From Roridomyces roridus (taxonomy: Eukaryota; Basidiomycota; Agaricomycetes; Agaricales; Mycenaceae), in contig JARKIF010000004.1 of assembly GCA_029378245.1 (NCBI GenBank), positions 1,302,001-1,366,000 of the forward strand: DNA of 64,000 bases, given 5' to 3'. Shown here piece after piece: positions 43,832 through 55,491 of this stretch (positions within the stretch are counted from its first letter, which is position 1; each line of letters starts with the position of its first letter). Both the position numbers and the translations under genes were made by a program. The notes beneath the pieces were generated by a model. The model had not been told where the DNA came from and made no database searches. It worked only from the letters and a program-made list of their open reading frames with translations.

Positions 43832-45262
43832 ATGCATTCTCCCGCCACTCCTTCCCGCCCGTTCCAGTACGATTCAGATGGGGATGCGATAATGCACGAT
43901 GTAGTCTTTGAGCTGCCAGGCGCGTTACCGGCTCTCTCTTCTCCCCGACATATGTCTTCATCTTATTCTACAGACCAACGCTGCCTCCAACTCTCCCCCA
44001 TATTCCGTCTATCGGACGACGTTCTCTATGAGCTTGTCATGTCTCTCGTCGGCGAACCATCTCGCGAAAGCTTCAAGTGCGCAGTGCGTCTCGCCCATGT
44101 TTGCCGACTTTGGCGTTCCATTGTGGTCCACGGCCCTCTATTCTGGCGATACATCCCATGGAACAGAAGGGACAGCCCAGAGACCGTGGAGTCCTTCCTT
44201 CGCCTCTCGCAAGACCGGCCAGTCACGTTGGCGCTCAAGCCACCTGTATTGTCCAACCACGTCGTCGATGTCCTGGGCCGGCATTCACGTCGTGTGAGCA
44301 CGTTGATCCTGACCGTCGCCGATTTTCTATGCCTTTCCTCGGCTCTGGCGGGCCTCTCGACTTTGCGTTGGACATCGCTCGAACGATATCAAGCCGTGGT
44401 CAAGTCGGATTTTATCCCTGGAACCTTCACGGCCATATCTTCTCCCGCGAAACCACACAGCTCCGAATCTCTTCCCCGCTACGATGTTCCAATTGGACCG
44501 TCCAACTTCAGCATCACCACCCTGTCCTTCAATTACACGGCCCTCCGACTAGACCAGATATTCCGTCTGATTGAAACCGCACAGCCTACCCTCCAGTGTC
44601 TCAAGCTTTATTTCCAGGGTCGCGAAGGGCTCATCCCAAGACATCACTGGCGGCTCATCCACGGTCCGACTTTGGATCTTCCAGCCCTGCGTTCCATGGA
44701 GTTGGGCTACGATGACGCGCTTTCCCTCATTCCCCTCATCAGCCGAATCCGCCTTCCTCATCTCGAATCTCTATCCCTTCATGACTTTGGATCAGCTCCG
44801 GCGCACGATACACCCAAAGGCATTGGCCGAAAGCACATACGGTCACTTCATCCCGGCGTTCCTCGCCTAACTCAGCTTCTCACTGCTGTCATCGCCGCTA
44901 TCCCAATACCCAGTCCAATGACGGCCCTCCGACTCACCCATTTGTATGATTCTCAGGAGCCGGCGTCCGCGCTGGTACCACTTCTAGCCACCTTCGGGCC
45001 ACGTCTGCGCTCGTTGCACCTATCGAATTGTGCCTCTCAAGACCTCCGCGCGCTTGGCGTGTGCATGTCCAGCGCCAAACGACCTTGGAGAAAGCTCGAG
45101 CGGTTGGTGGTCCACGATATGGACTACACTGGGCCTTTCGAGTGTCTGTGGGTCCGCCAGTCGCAAAAGTGTCGGAAGCTAAAGGAGCTGGACTTGAAGC
45201 CGTATTTGCTCTTGCCGGCGATGGAGGTTTTGGAATGTTTTGCCGAGACAGTGAAAGTGTGA
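43832..45262 (+). CDS. F-box protein with LRR-like repeats
   Basis: Uninterrupted 476-codon frame. After a disordered N-terminus, residues about 55-110 carry an F-box: FRLSDDVLYELVMSLVGEPS, then CAVRLAHVCRLWRSIVVHGP and LFWRYIPWN. The rest shows irregular leucine-rich units (ITTLSFNYTALRLDQIFRLI; LDLPALRSMELGYDDALSLI; LRSLHLSNCASQDLRALGVC). It would be the substrate receptor of an SCF ubiquitin ligase; large F-box families are typical of Agaricomycetes. Being intron-free beside intron-rich genes is common for this family. Substrate unknown. Confidence 0.78.
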   Translation: MHSPATPSRPFQYDSDGDAIMHDVVFELPGALPALSSPRHMSSSYSTDQRCLQLSPIFRLSDDVLYELVMSLVGEPSRESFKCAVRLAHVCRLWRSIVVHGPLFWRYIPWNRRDSPETVESFLRLSQDRPVTLALKPPVLSNHVVDVLGRHSRRVSTLILTVADFLCLSSALAGLSTLRWTSLERYQAVVKSDFIPGTFTAISSPAKPHSSESLPRYDVPIGPSNFSITTLSFNYTALRLDQIFRLIETAQPTLQCLKLYFQGREGLIPRHHWRLIHGPTLDLPALRSMELGYDDALSLIPLISRIRLPHLESLSLHDFGSAPAHDTPKGIGRKHIRSLHPGVPRLTQLLTAVIAAIPIPSPMTALRLTHLYDSQEPASALVPLLATFGPRLRSLHLSNCASQDLRALGVCMSSAKRPWRKLERLVVHDMDYTGPFECLWVRQSQKCRKLKELDLKPYLLLPAMEVLECFAETVKV

Positions 45263-45607
45263 GTGCGGTGAGGGATTTATCTGTGCCCATCTATTGCTGT
45301 ACCTACTATATGTACCATGTGTTGTATACTCTCAATGTACAAGATCAGTGCTACTCTCTACTCTCTCGACGCGTCGCGTCAATAATATTCGCGCTCTTGT
45401 GATCACGTGCCCCGTTGCTACCTGGTCAAAGCGTCCAAGAACAAAGCAGTCTCTTTGACCAAAGACAATGGGCCGACTCTTTGAAACAAATGCTGTCCCG
45501 GTCAAAGCTCAGAACAATAGGCGCCGACGTCGTCCTGCTATTTAACCTGCACCCTCACCAACCGAGCCCTCATCCCATACTCCCGTCACTTGCCCACCAC
45601 ACACAAA
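45263..45607. promoter_or_regulatory. Promoter region with ACGCGT and CACGTG motifs
   Basis: 345 bases without a gene. GACGCGTCGCGTC at 45368-45380, TTCGCGCT at 45389-45396 and an E-box CACGTG at 45404-45409 lie about 200-240 bases upstream of the next start. Cell-cycle-type control is only suggested by motif. Confidence 0.35.
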
Positions 45608-46669
45608 ATGTCCCAGCCACTCGAATCGACGCCCGGTTCTCCCCACAAATACAACAAGCCCAAGGAGAATCTCGTACCAAAGCTCAAATGGAAACCGGCA
45701 GACCAACTCAAACAGATCGCGCAGCAGCTTTTTGCGCTCTGCTATAATGTTGAGGATTTCATCTGTCGGCCTCGGGAGCTCCAGCACGGCAAGCTTGATG
45801 ACGAGGTGTGGAACTTCTTCCACGAAGTCGTTTTGCGGCTTCCCCGGACTCTGGACCCAAACCATATCAGGGAGGCGAGGTGAGTCTCTGGATGGGCTAT
45901 GAGAATGAAACGCTCACAAGCTACCTGTAGAGTCGAGTTATACGAGTCCCTCTACCATACGGAGAGGAACAAGCTCCCCACGATCACAGAATTCGTTAAC
46001 CCTGGTGCCAACATTCCTGAGCCGTTGACGCTGCAGACGCAGACACAGACGGGTGATGGCGAGGTCACGACTGAGACGAGGGAGATCGAGATCCAAGCGG
46101 TGACCGAGAGCAACGAATACACCCAATACGGCTTCATTGTGGACCAGGGCTCTGTCGTTGCCACTGACGGGACCGAGTACATCGTCGAATTCATTCCCGA
46201 CGCCGTCGAGGAGGCGGTAGAGGCGCAGCCGAAGCCCGTGGAAGCGCCGGTACCGAAGCCCTCGAAGGGAAAAGGAAAGGCTGCACCGAAGAAGGGCAAC
46301 ACCGCCGCGAAGAAGAATACCACGGAGAGGCAGACCGCGACTGCCAAGACTACCAAGCTTTCTGCAGCGGGTAAAGCGGCCAAGACTGCTCGATCCAAAG
46401 CCCGTGTTGCTGCCGTCAAGTCACGCAGCAGCTCACCCGAATCATCAGACTCCACCCCGTCTAGCCCCACTCCCAAATCGAAACCGAAACGTTCCGCCCG
46501 CACAGAGGCGGCTCCTCCTCCTGTACCCTCTTCTGGCAAGAAACGCTCTGCAGAAGACGACCCGGATGAACCGTCCGGGTCACCGAAGAAGGCTCGGCGG
46601 GCAAAGACGCAGGAGACACCTGCTGCTGCTAGTACGGCTGTCCGTCGGAGTACCCGCACTAAATCGTAA
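45608..46669 (+). CDS. Basic nuclear-type protein, unknown function
   Basis: Two exons with one intron at about 45880-45929. The N-terminal 90 residues look folded (LVPKLKWKPADQLKQIAQQL, FALCYNVEDFICRPRELQHG, KLDDEVWNFFHEVVLRLPRT). A middle part is Thr/Glu-rich with TQTQTGDGEVTTETREIEIQ. The C-terminal half is a Lys/Ala/Pro-rich tail (GKGKAAPKKGNTAAKKNT; KARRAKTQE), like histone H1 or HMG-type tails, with likely nuclear import signals. No domain was recognised; a chromatin-associated role is a guess from composition. Confidence 0.65.
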
Positions 46670-46864
46670 CGAACCTGCCTCCTTTACACGTCTTTGTATA
46701 GTATTTAGCTCGCGAATGTACTGGCCTGGTCCTCAGCGGAAATGCAGAATTAAATTCGGGCAGTTTTGATTGGCTGAGACTGATGCGGTACTCGAGTTTG
46801 CGAGTTTGCCAAGATCCTTATAGCAGTCGACCACCACTCAATATTTGACTGCAGCTCGCTTGGG

Positions 46865-48420
46865 ATGGCCCCCGACTCGCAACTAGAACTGTCCAAGATA
46901 GCCGCCATCGTCGGCATCTTCTTCGTCTCTCTCTTTGGTGCGGTTGCTGTTGCGTCCGCGCTCTCGAGGCTCACATATGCTTTTGTAGCCGTCTCATTCC
47001 CTCGAATATCCCAATCCTCCTCCTTCAGACTGCCCCATCTCTTCTTCTTCATTGGGAAGCACTTTGGCACTGGTGCGTCAACTTGCCGCTCGCTGCAATC
47101 TCAAATTCACTTCTCTCAAGGCGTCATCCTGTCGACGGCGTTCTGCCATCTGCTACAAGACTCTTTCGAACATTTACAAAACCCTCGTGTCAAAAAGGAG
47201 TATCCCAACGTTGGGAAGCAGACAGGGCTGATTATGTGCGTCATCATTACAAGTGTCGTCTGCGACCTGTCTGACGCGCTTCATGTAGCCTGAGCTCGCT
47301 GCTCTTGATTTTCCTCGTAGAATGTGCTCTTGGTTTCCCTTTCCTGCGCGCTCGATTGACTGAACACTCTGCAGATATATCCACTTCGTACGTAGACTTC
47401 CTCCACGCAGACCCCTCGGCGCCGCCTTCTCCCTCACATACACCATCGACATCCCACCCAGAACCGAGACTAGATCTCTCGGAAACTACACCCCTGCTCG
47501 TTCCCGCCGGACATAATATCAAGAAAGTTGCGCCATCCTACTTGGCCGCTCTCCTGGCACCACCACGACACTGCCCGCTTAGCCGCCAGGATGGACGCTT
47601 ACTCAGTATATGTGTTACCACTGCCAACCGCGAGACGGAACACCAGCACCACCATCATGCCGATGAGGATGTTGAAGTGGAACCTGAGCGGGGCCAATCT
47701 CGTGTGGGCAGGGGGCGTCAAGTCGTTGGGATAATAGTAAGGCAGTTCCTTGAATCTGTCGACTCTCTTCAACGTGCTCCGCAGGTCCTCGAACTTGGCA
47801 TTATGTTGCATTCCCTGGTCATCGGGCTCACTCTAGCACTAACAACTGGTGGAGATTTTAGTACGTTGCATTTTCTCCCCCGAAGGTCCATCTGACAAGT
47901 CGCGCAGCTTCCTTACTCACAGCGGTCGTCTTCCACCAGCTTTTCGAAGGGCTGTCGCTTGGCATTCGATTCGCAGCACTGCCCAAGCCAAAAGGCCAGC
48001 GCGATTGGTTCTCCATCGTTCTGTCCTTGCTCTTTGCTCTCACGACACCGAGTGGACTTGCTATCGGGGTGCTCGCTTTTGCACATACATCCAAAGGTAC
48101 CCTATTCTTTCAAGCCAGCCAATCTTGTTTGCTAAGAAACCACAGTGCTACCCAGCACGCTACTTTTAAAGGGCGTCATGTCCGCCGTGTCGGCGGGGAT
48201 GCTCATCTACGCCGCTACAGTGGAGATGATTGCCGCCGACTTTGTGTTTGGCAATCTCGAAGACGAGCACGGACATGGACATGGTCACGGCGGCCACTCG
48301 CATGAGGTCGAGCCTGAAAAGGCTGAGGGCTCTGGTCCAAGTGTGCAACGCCGTGCGTTGGCCCTTGGGAGTTTGCTGGCTGGAGTGGGTAGCATGGTGC
48401 TCGTTTCGCTCGGAGAGTGA
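46865..48420 (+). CDS. ZIP-family zinc/iron transporter
   Basis: Multi-exon. The first exon gives IVGIFFVSLFGAVAVASALS and HLFFFIGKHFGT, then GVILSTAFCHLLQDSFEHL, the typical second ZIP helix with its H..xD..E. Further exons hold MSSLLLIFLVECAL, a long cytosolic loop with His-rich HQHHHHADEDVEVEPE, LELGIMLHSLVIGLTLALTT (HSxxxG, the metal-binding helix IV), TAVVFHQLFEGLSLG (HQxFEG, helix V), SGLAIGVLAFA, and MSAVSAGMLIYAATVEMIAA followed by a second His-rich stretch (GHGHGHGGHSHE). This is a plasma-membrane-type ZIP for Zn2+ or Fe2+ uptake. Exon joins near 47.5 kb are the least certain. Confidence 0.85.
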
Positions 48421-48485
48421 TGCTCTGCTTGTACACTATTTACGGACATATAATCCTCTGTATCTCAGTTGTATTTATACTAATC

Positions 48486-49693
48486 TCAGTCCCAGTCGAC
48501 GTAACTTCCGACACCCATCTTTTGCGCCTCATCAACGACGGCAGAAGCGATGGCTACGTCCTGCAGTCCTACGCCGACTGATTTGAATATGCTCACACGC
48601 CCTGTGTTGCCGGTTCCTCGTTCCACGGCCAATTGTGGCGCCGAGTTGAAGACGAGCTCGCCGTTGTCATCAAAAGAGACGAGTTCGCCAATTTCGACCA
48701 TCTGGCTGCCCTCAACGCTAGCCGCGATGATTTCGCCCGCCTCTGCGGCACAAGCCCCACGCGAGTCGACTAGCAGTGAGGGGATTGCTCGCTGGATGAG
48801 CTCTCCGTCGACCTCGTGCATCGAGGGGGTGTAGCTGCCGATGAGGATGATATGCGTGCCGTCCCTGACCCAGGACGAGGGGAACAGAGGGATGGTGGAG
48901 GATGTGGCGCAGATGATCAGCTGGGCAGATGATACAGAGGTTTCAGCGGCTGAAGTCGGCGCTGTAGGGTCGTCTGCCGAGTATCGAGATGGGTATTGGT
49001 ATCAAAAGAAAGGCGGATTGGGACTGACTTGCGAGACATTCGACTTGTATCGCAGGAAACCGCGTTCGGAAGCTGTCTGCTACTTTCTTTGCTCGTTCAT
49101 TGATGGTGCGGTTAACGATGGTCACTCGGGAGATTCCCGACACCGCGTTGAGGAAGAGATCTAAATGGGCCTTGAAAGTTGATTTACCTGAAAGAGTGCA
49201 AGCTTACTTGGATCTGCGCCCCGGCACCGAAAACAACGAGGTTTGTGACATTGTGCGTCCCAATTATGTTGAACGAAAGCAGCGAGCCTACAAAGATTTG
49301 TACGAGAAAAGTGTTTCAACCGTGTCGCATACCAGCAGCATTCCGAAGCGCCGTGAGCTTCTTGGCATTCAGTATTGCCTTGACCGAGCCAGTGTCTTCG
49401 TCTAGGACGAGCGTAGATGCAGGCAAACCTCGGAGATCGGTGGGGGATTTGGGCACGCAGACGATTTTCACGGACGTTCCTGAAAGGAGGGGCGTTGCGA
49501 TGCGTGCGGGCATGAATAAAGCGGAGTGGTTGGGAGTGGGGATGATTATGCGGTGCGGTGTGAAGGATGTAGCGTCTTTATTCGAGGAGAGCGTGTAAAA
49601 TACTCGTGCCATGAGATTTTGAAGCGCGATTGGGTCGAAATTGGCTGCAACACGTTCCACATCCGAGCCTGAAAGACATAACAGACGAGACAT
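48486..49693 (-). CDS. Ornithine cyclodeaminase / mu-crystallin-like protein
   Basis: Starts MSRLLCLSGSDVERVAANFD. Shows HRIIIPTPNHSALFMPARIA, IVCVPKSPTDLRGLPASTLV and LDEDTGSVKAILNAKKLTAL, then the NAD(P) Rossmann part with ISRVTIVNRTINERAKKVAD, SAQLIICATSSTIPLFPSSW, THIILIGSYTPSMHEVDGEL, SRGACAAEAGEIIAASVEG and TGRVSIFKSVGVGLQDVAIA. This follows OCD/mu-crystallin proteins throughout (L..ST..D..TG; GSYTP...E; KSVG.GLQD). About 360 residues, four to five introns. Many fungal members are ketimine reductases or uncharacterised imine/amino-acid enzymes; true ornithine cyclodeaminase activity is not assured. Confidence 0.78.
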
Positions 49694-49815
49694 GGTTTTG
49701 TTCGCGTTGGAGCAAGTAGGTCTTTGGGAGTAGATAATGGAAGAAGCGAAAGAAGATATCACAGCCACCGACCACAACGCCCCAGTCCAAAATAGGAAAT
49801 TCGATACAAATACAG

Positions 49816-51356
49816 TCAAGTAATACATTCCAGTGTACGTATGGTTCCATTGATACTTGCAGTCCGTGGAGCTGAGATGTTCTTTGCAAGCTCTCGGAAG
49901 AGCATTTCCATATCCACCTCAAACCTTGTCGATATCGTTATCTGCTTCGCCGAAGGAAACATGTTTATCCAAGATGCAACCTGCGCGACAGTGGATGGCC
50001 AGACCACCAGGTCCAGCCCACCCACGAGCCCAAGGGCCTTCTTGTACTCGTGCGGGAGTTTCACCATGGCGTCCAAATCGAGGTGAAGGTCGTTGAAGAG
50101 CAGCAGTACAGAGACAGAGAGTAGAGGTGATATTCTGCGCGCCTGCATGGCATCGCCGATGGCCACTAGGCGTGCCGCGATGGTGCGGATATCTCGTGGC
50201 CCGTGAAACCAAACGCTCAGGGATTGGAGCTTTGGAAAACAAGGCTGCGGGCGGAGGAGGTATAGGATGAAGTTGGCGGGAGCCTTGAGATGTTCGAGGT
50301 GATTAAACTGTGGGAATGGTCCCTTGGCGCAATTTGTCGGGAACCCCCGTGTCTCCTCGTTGAGACCGATCTCGAGCGTCGTCAGACGAGGAATACGCGC
50401 GCAGAATCCGAGTATCTCGACGTCTGTGATGTATTCCAACCCTGAAAGCGTCACATTCGTCAAGCTGGGCGCAGCCTTCGCGATGAGGGTGAGCACCGGA
50501 TTCCATAGACGCCTCTCAAGCGAAATGTTGCAGATGCTGAGAGTTGTTATACTGTTCGAGGAGAACAGGGATAACGTCCAGGCCAGACAGGGTGGCAGTA
50601 CGAGGGCCCCGGATTGGATGTGGAGGGCAGTGAGGTTGCGTGCGGAGGAGGCCCTGATCGTCCGATGTACGCTGGCCCGGCCTTGCTCCGGAGAGCGCCG
50701 AAACTCCCAACTGGCTCCAGAGAACGGATCTCGAGGCTTGATAAGTTTCCTGAGAGCCTTTACGATTCGCCTGATGCCCTTGGGCGTCCTTGCGACCAGT
50801 ATATATGATCTGGTAAAGTAACCATACTCGACAGTCAAATCGGTACATCTTTCAACGACTGCGTTGAGCAAGTCGCACAGAGCACAGGACCATGCTCGTA
50901 GGGCGCCGTCGTCTCCCACGAGATTACACACGCTGGTTTGGGTATCGAGTTGCAAAGTGATACGCCCGAGTGCGGAAAAGCGGGATATGAATCTGCGGAC
51001 TCGCCGCAGGTGGGGGAGAAGCGGGTAGATGGATACACAACTTGGATGTGGGAATATCAGCGTCATGTCCTCCATGGACCTGAGGGACCGTTAAATAAGA
51101 AGAAGGGGGTTCAATATACACACGTTAGGAAGAGCGCCATGTTCAATGCAGCAAGCATGTCCCTCTCATCTTCTTGAAGCGTGATAATAGCGGACTTTGA
51201 GGGCAAAGGCATTCCCTTGCGCGCAAAGTAGATGGGCAGCGCGAGAAAGTGCAGACGACGACATGACAGGGCCAGAATGCACAAGAAATGGGGAGGAAAT
51301 TGAGGATTCTCGAAGATGGCGACTAGCAGTTCATTTGGGAGGGAGAGTAGGGGCAT
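49816..51356 (-). CDS. F-box-like protein with LRR-like repeats
   Basis: Two exons. The first (51356 to about 51115) encodes MPLLSLPNELLVAIFENPQF, then LALSCRRLHFLALPIYFARK, a classic F-box start (LPxELLxxIF). The second (about 51075-49816) encodes irregular leucine-rich repeats such as LTALHIQSGALVLPPCLAWT, ITTLSICNISLERRLWNPVL, LTNVTLSGLEYITDVEILGF and FPKLQSLSVWFHGPRDIRTI. Probable SCF receptor; unrelated in detail to the other F-box protein. The next gene downstream begins 123 bases away. Confidence 0.75.
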
Positions 51357-51985
51357 TCAGACAGCAGCTTGGTCGGTGGGAGCCTCAGGTGGCCATAGCA
51401 TCTGATGTCGGCAAAGTCTTGGTGACAGTTTTTCTTGGCCACTCAGTCTCCTTGAAGTTGCACTTTCCGGGACCAACCAGCCGCTGCAATTTCAATAGGG
51501 ACATTCATCCGGTGTTGTGGAAAGAGTGAAGAAGCTAATTTGCAGTCCGTTTACATAAAGCTGCCTACTCTCCCGCAGTCAGACCGAAATGCTACGGAAT
51601 ATTCAGCACTGGCGGTATACTATGGAAACAAAACTACCTCCGCCCTACGTGTTCATACAGCTGACGGTTTGCAGCAGTTCAACCTGGAGGAGATGGCATC
51701 ACGTGGACGCGCGTCGCTTTTGCTTTCGACCGCGTCGTCGCGCTAAGCACATTTTCGCGCGCCGACCTACCTCCTTACGCGCTTCCAGGGCTTCCGGCTG
51801 CTCACTCGCACTATTTTCTCCAGTCTCGCGTCGCACGTATTGGCCCTGGGCTGCCGCAGAATTTTTAGAACGTCTGGAACGGAGAGCATTCTGATTCGAC
51901 TGTGTCGGACGTGATGCATAGATGTATTGCCATCCCATGGCTATAATAGCGCCCCGGAGTCTTCTGCCCTTCGAGGACGCTGCCG
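51357..51985. other. 629-base intergenic region
   Basis: Divergent promoters of the F-box-like and surface-protein genes. A 101-codon frame at 51589-51894 is Arg-rich and shows no motif. Rich in CGCG-type words near 51700-51780; no repeat found. Confidence 0.4.
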
Positions 51986-53286
51986 ATGCTCCTCATACTG
52001 TCGACCCTTCTCTTCGGAGGTGTGGTAGCCGCTCAGAGCACCAACGCGACTTGTGACAAGTCTTTCGACTGGGTGAGAACCAAGCTGAATCCCACACAAT
52101 ATCGCACGCGCTGACGCATTCGCCAGTCTTTGAATTCGCGCGGACAGAGCCCGTGTTTGGTAGCAGCCTATCTGGGCTCCGTGTGCAGCTCCGATGGTGA
52201 CTGCTAGTTTTGTTGCAGTCGTTCAAGCCTCACGATCCCCAGGCCTCTTCATAGTGCCAGCATTGCCTCCGAATAGTATTGCATACCAAGGTCCCACTTA
52301 GTCTCTCGTATCAGGCAGACGCATAACTGAGCTCTCCTACCTCTAGGTCCCATTTTGGCGCTGGCGAATCCATGCGCGTGCAGCTCCGTGTTCTACTCGC
52401 TTCTCGGCGCGTGCGCAGACTGCCAATCTACCATGGCTCAAGTGACAACGTGCGTTCCAATTTAGCCCACAGTCCGTTTGTCGTTCATCTTTTCGTTAGG
52501 TGGTCATTTTTCAATACGAATTGTTCTACGAGCTATCTGCAGACGTGTGTGACCCCCTTAATCTACTCCGCCTTGTTCAACTGGTTGCGCAGATTCAATC
52601 AGAATATCCCATCCACCACAGCAGTTCCGCACTGGGTCAGTGGTCCACCTCCAACATTTTTCATACGTTCACATTCGGAATCGCTAGGCATATCAGGATG
52701 TGACGGTAATGACCATCCTCCTCTCAACGATCCTTTTTGAATTAGTCCAAGGCACAGACGGACGGTAAATTCAATGTCACCCTCGCGCAACTTCAAGTCA
52801 GTAAGTCGACTGTAGCAGCTGTCCCGCGAAAAGAACACTCAGCGTCGATAGATGGGCCCGAGTCGACCTCGAATCCGCAACCGACGACGACGAATCTTCC
52901 TTCCGTGTCGGCCTCCGCCTCACCGCGCAAGAAATCTCACGCTGGTGCTATCGCCGGTGGAGTTGTCGGGGGCGTCGTCTTCGTTGTAATCAGTATTGCG
53001 GCATTTTGGTTTATTCGTCGGCGTCAGAGAGATGCCGCCCCTTCCAGCAGTGCGCCTGGCGAAATCACGCCCTCCCGTTCCACAACCCAGATGCCAAAAC
53101 TATATGTAAGTTGATGCATAGACTTTGAAGTTTCTGTCCGCTCAACTATTTCCAAAGGACCCCTCCGACCCCAGTACCTTTCCGCCCTCACTCTCTTCGG
53201 GCAGGGTCCAGAGTCCTGCGTACTCGGCAAACACTTTGTCTTCGGAGCAGCCGCGTGTTCAGTACACCGGCGCACCCCAAGTTTAA
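51986..53286 (+). CDS. One-pass surface protein with signal peptide and cysteine-rich ectodomain
   Basis: ATG 51986 opens MLLILSTLLFGGVVAAQS, a signal peptide. The ectodomain, cut by several small introns, has ATCDKSFDW, SLNSRGQSPCLVAAYLGSVC, NPCACSSVFYSLLGAC-like cysteines near 52370 and FFNTNCSTSYLQT. Then comes a Ser/Thr linker (PTTTNLPSVSASASP), a TM helix AGAIAGGVVGGVVFVVISIA and the stop-transfer RRRQ, and a short cytosolic tail ending QYTGAPQV. This architecture (secretion signal, paired Cys, one TM) recurs in Agaricomycetes but its function is unknown. Exon borders in the middle are approximate. Confidence 0.68.
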
Positions 53287-53579
53287 GACTGCTGTTGTAA
53301 TGATATTGTGTGGCCAAGTCATTGTGGTTTCGTCAAGTACAGTGGGGTCCGTTTACATAAGCTCCATGAGCTTCCTTGAGAACTCGGCCGTTTAGTACGA
53401 AAAGTTACACTCAGAGTGATATGTATGAGCTGGCACTGGGTCCGCCGATACAAATACAAGGCTTTAATCTAATACAAAGACTGTTTTCATGACAGCACCG
53501 TAATGGGAGGGCAGGAAACAGACGTACGAGAGATCGCTCACTCACAGAACCCTCCTCTGTCGACAGAATATAGTAGATA
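53287..53579. other. Intergenic, 293 bases, convergent genes
   Basis: 3' ends of the surface-protein gene (+) and Dph2 (-). No gene recognised. Confidence 0.35.
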
Positions 53580-55335
53580 TTACGAATCATCCCCGTATCC
53601 ACGCGCGATCCCACTCCGTCCTTGCTCCAGCACACTCGGCGCGTCCTCTCCAATCCGAGTCTCAAGCCCCCGGAAAGTCCGCTCCTGGAAGAATTGTGCG
53701 GCAGCGCTGTCAACCAAAGCCACGGCTGTGTCCTGGTTTCGCAGGATGACGGACGACGAGGGCTGGTCCCCATCCGTTGCGGTTTCCTCTCCCTTGTCTG
53801 TCACGCCGTACCGCTTTGCATGTCGATATTTGCCTGTTACAAGTGAAAAAACGGGCTGGTCCAAGTCTTCGGATTCTGGTGGCGGTGTATCTGCTACTTG
53901 GTTTGGATGAGAAATCAAAATCGCGAAGGAGAGACTTACCCTCACTGTCAGAACTTGCCAGGAGTTTCCCGAAATCAAGCACATATCGGCCTGTCCAACT
54001 CTGTTCCGCTTGCAATGCGACCTCCAGTTCAAAGGGCGTAATGATAGGCCGCAAGAAATCCTACCTCAATGTCAGTCAAATCGAAATCAGAAATATTATT
54101 TGCTTACCCTGGCCTCGATGAGGCTATTCTCAGGACACGCTACGAGTACAAAGCACTCGATTTCCATGAAATTGGCAAGTTTGGACGGGTTGAGCTTTCC
54201 CACGCTAATGGTATAGCTCTTTTTGTGTGCGCGAGCCAGAAGTGCGCGGAGGTGCTTTATCAGGGGCAAGTAAGACGCTGTAGTGGCGATGAGTCTTTTG
54301 AGGGTCGACGGAGGGGCAGAACATACCGACGCCGAGAGTACCGACAAGGATTCCAAATACATCTGCATCGCGGGCCTTTTGGACAACCGCGTACCGCCGC
54401 ATTAATAGGCGATTGGTTCGGCCGGACTCGAGACGGGCGGTCTTTGCTGTAGGGTCGTATGAGTAGACCTGAAAAGGGTTACGGGAATACAAGGACGAGA
54501 AAGGCTATGGCGTACGTTGCAGTCCGAGTGGGTTATAAGCAGATTTGTGAGACCAAGGCTCTCGGCACCAATGTAAATGATGTTTTCTGGTGCCTCCTCA
54601 GACTCAAGAGGTGTCTGCGAGGGCGAAGCCACGAGGCTCAGGCGCGGTGTAGACACAGGAACTTGCAAAGCCTGGCGTAGAGCCGTCGTGATCTGCTCTG
54701 AGAGCACATCAAGGCAAGGCCAACTTACAGGGAGAGGTTCTCTTACCAGCCTGGTGTGTGTATGCCACATCGAGCCGTAGCAGTGCCCTCTGACCGTCGA
54801 ATACTTCAGCAATACGTTGGGCACAGTCGTTTACATCGATCAGCTTCTTGCCAAAGACATATATCACGGGTAAACGGGACGTTCTGTACAAGACTATGAG
54901 ATGATGCAGAGGGAAAGAAAGGCAGCACATACTGGCTCATACATGCATAGCCATAGTGCACCATCGCGTCCGCATCCACATGCTGCGCCGCGACTTCGTC
55001 TACGCAACAACTACCGCAGGGTTACAACGAGCATCTCACGAGCCGACAGCGACGTGCCTGCCGTAGGAGGTGTCGGCGAGAACGTAGAGATCTCTTCCAG
55101 CACCTAGACCGGCCTTGAGGCGTCGGTATATGGGCACGGAATCGTGAAGGAGTTCGTCTGGAAATTGGAGAGCGATCCGTTTATAATCGCCCGAGAGAAT
55201 TTCTGCGATGGTGCGTTCGATCTCGTAGTATTGGTCCAGCTGAGATGGAGACGCGACATTTTGCTCGGGCTGAACGTCGAGAGTCCGGGTTATCGCGTCT
55301 GCGCCCGAAGACGAAAACGCAGTATTTTCGGCCAT
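53580..55335 (-). CDS. DPH2: Diphthamide biosynthesis subunit Dph2
   Basis: Start ATG 55335 ([20 protein letters not shown]), then [40 protein letters not shown] and [18 protein letters not shown], with the conserved Cys cluster. Next come [20 protein letters not shown] and later [30 protein letters not shown], the second Cys region, then [17 protein letters not shown]. It ends [20 protein letters not shown]. This is the Dph1/Dph2 family and Dph2 by its missing radical-SAM-like cysteine arrangement; with Dph1 it makes the first intermediate of diphthamide on eEF2. Many introns; stop at 53580. Confidence 0.87.
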
Positions 55336-55491
55336 TAGGGGTGTCCCGCCAAAAAAAGAGAGAGAGTTTCCCGGAGCTGGCCACCTCCAAGATTTTCAGG
55401 CGGCGAGAGTCCTCTTTGCAGGCAGCGAGGGAAGAGAAGAGAGGATGGTGGTAGGAAACAGGAAGTGATCGCAGGTTTGTGACCTCCTCCC
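55336..55491. promoter_or_regulatory. Bidirectional promoter, Dph2 / Ypp1-like
   Basis: 156 bases between two divergent starts. No clear element. Confidence 0.3.

Noticed and set aside
45952..46659. 235-codon minus-strand frame opposite the basic protein
   Set aside because: It is a shadow of the Lys/Ala/Pro-rich tail with no start context or motif.
51589..51894. Arg-rich 101-codon frame
   Set aside because: No motif, unusual composition, and it sits in a divergent promoter region.
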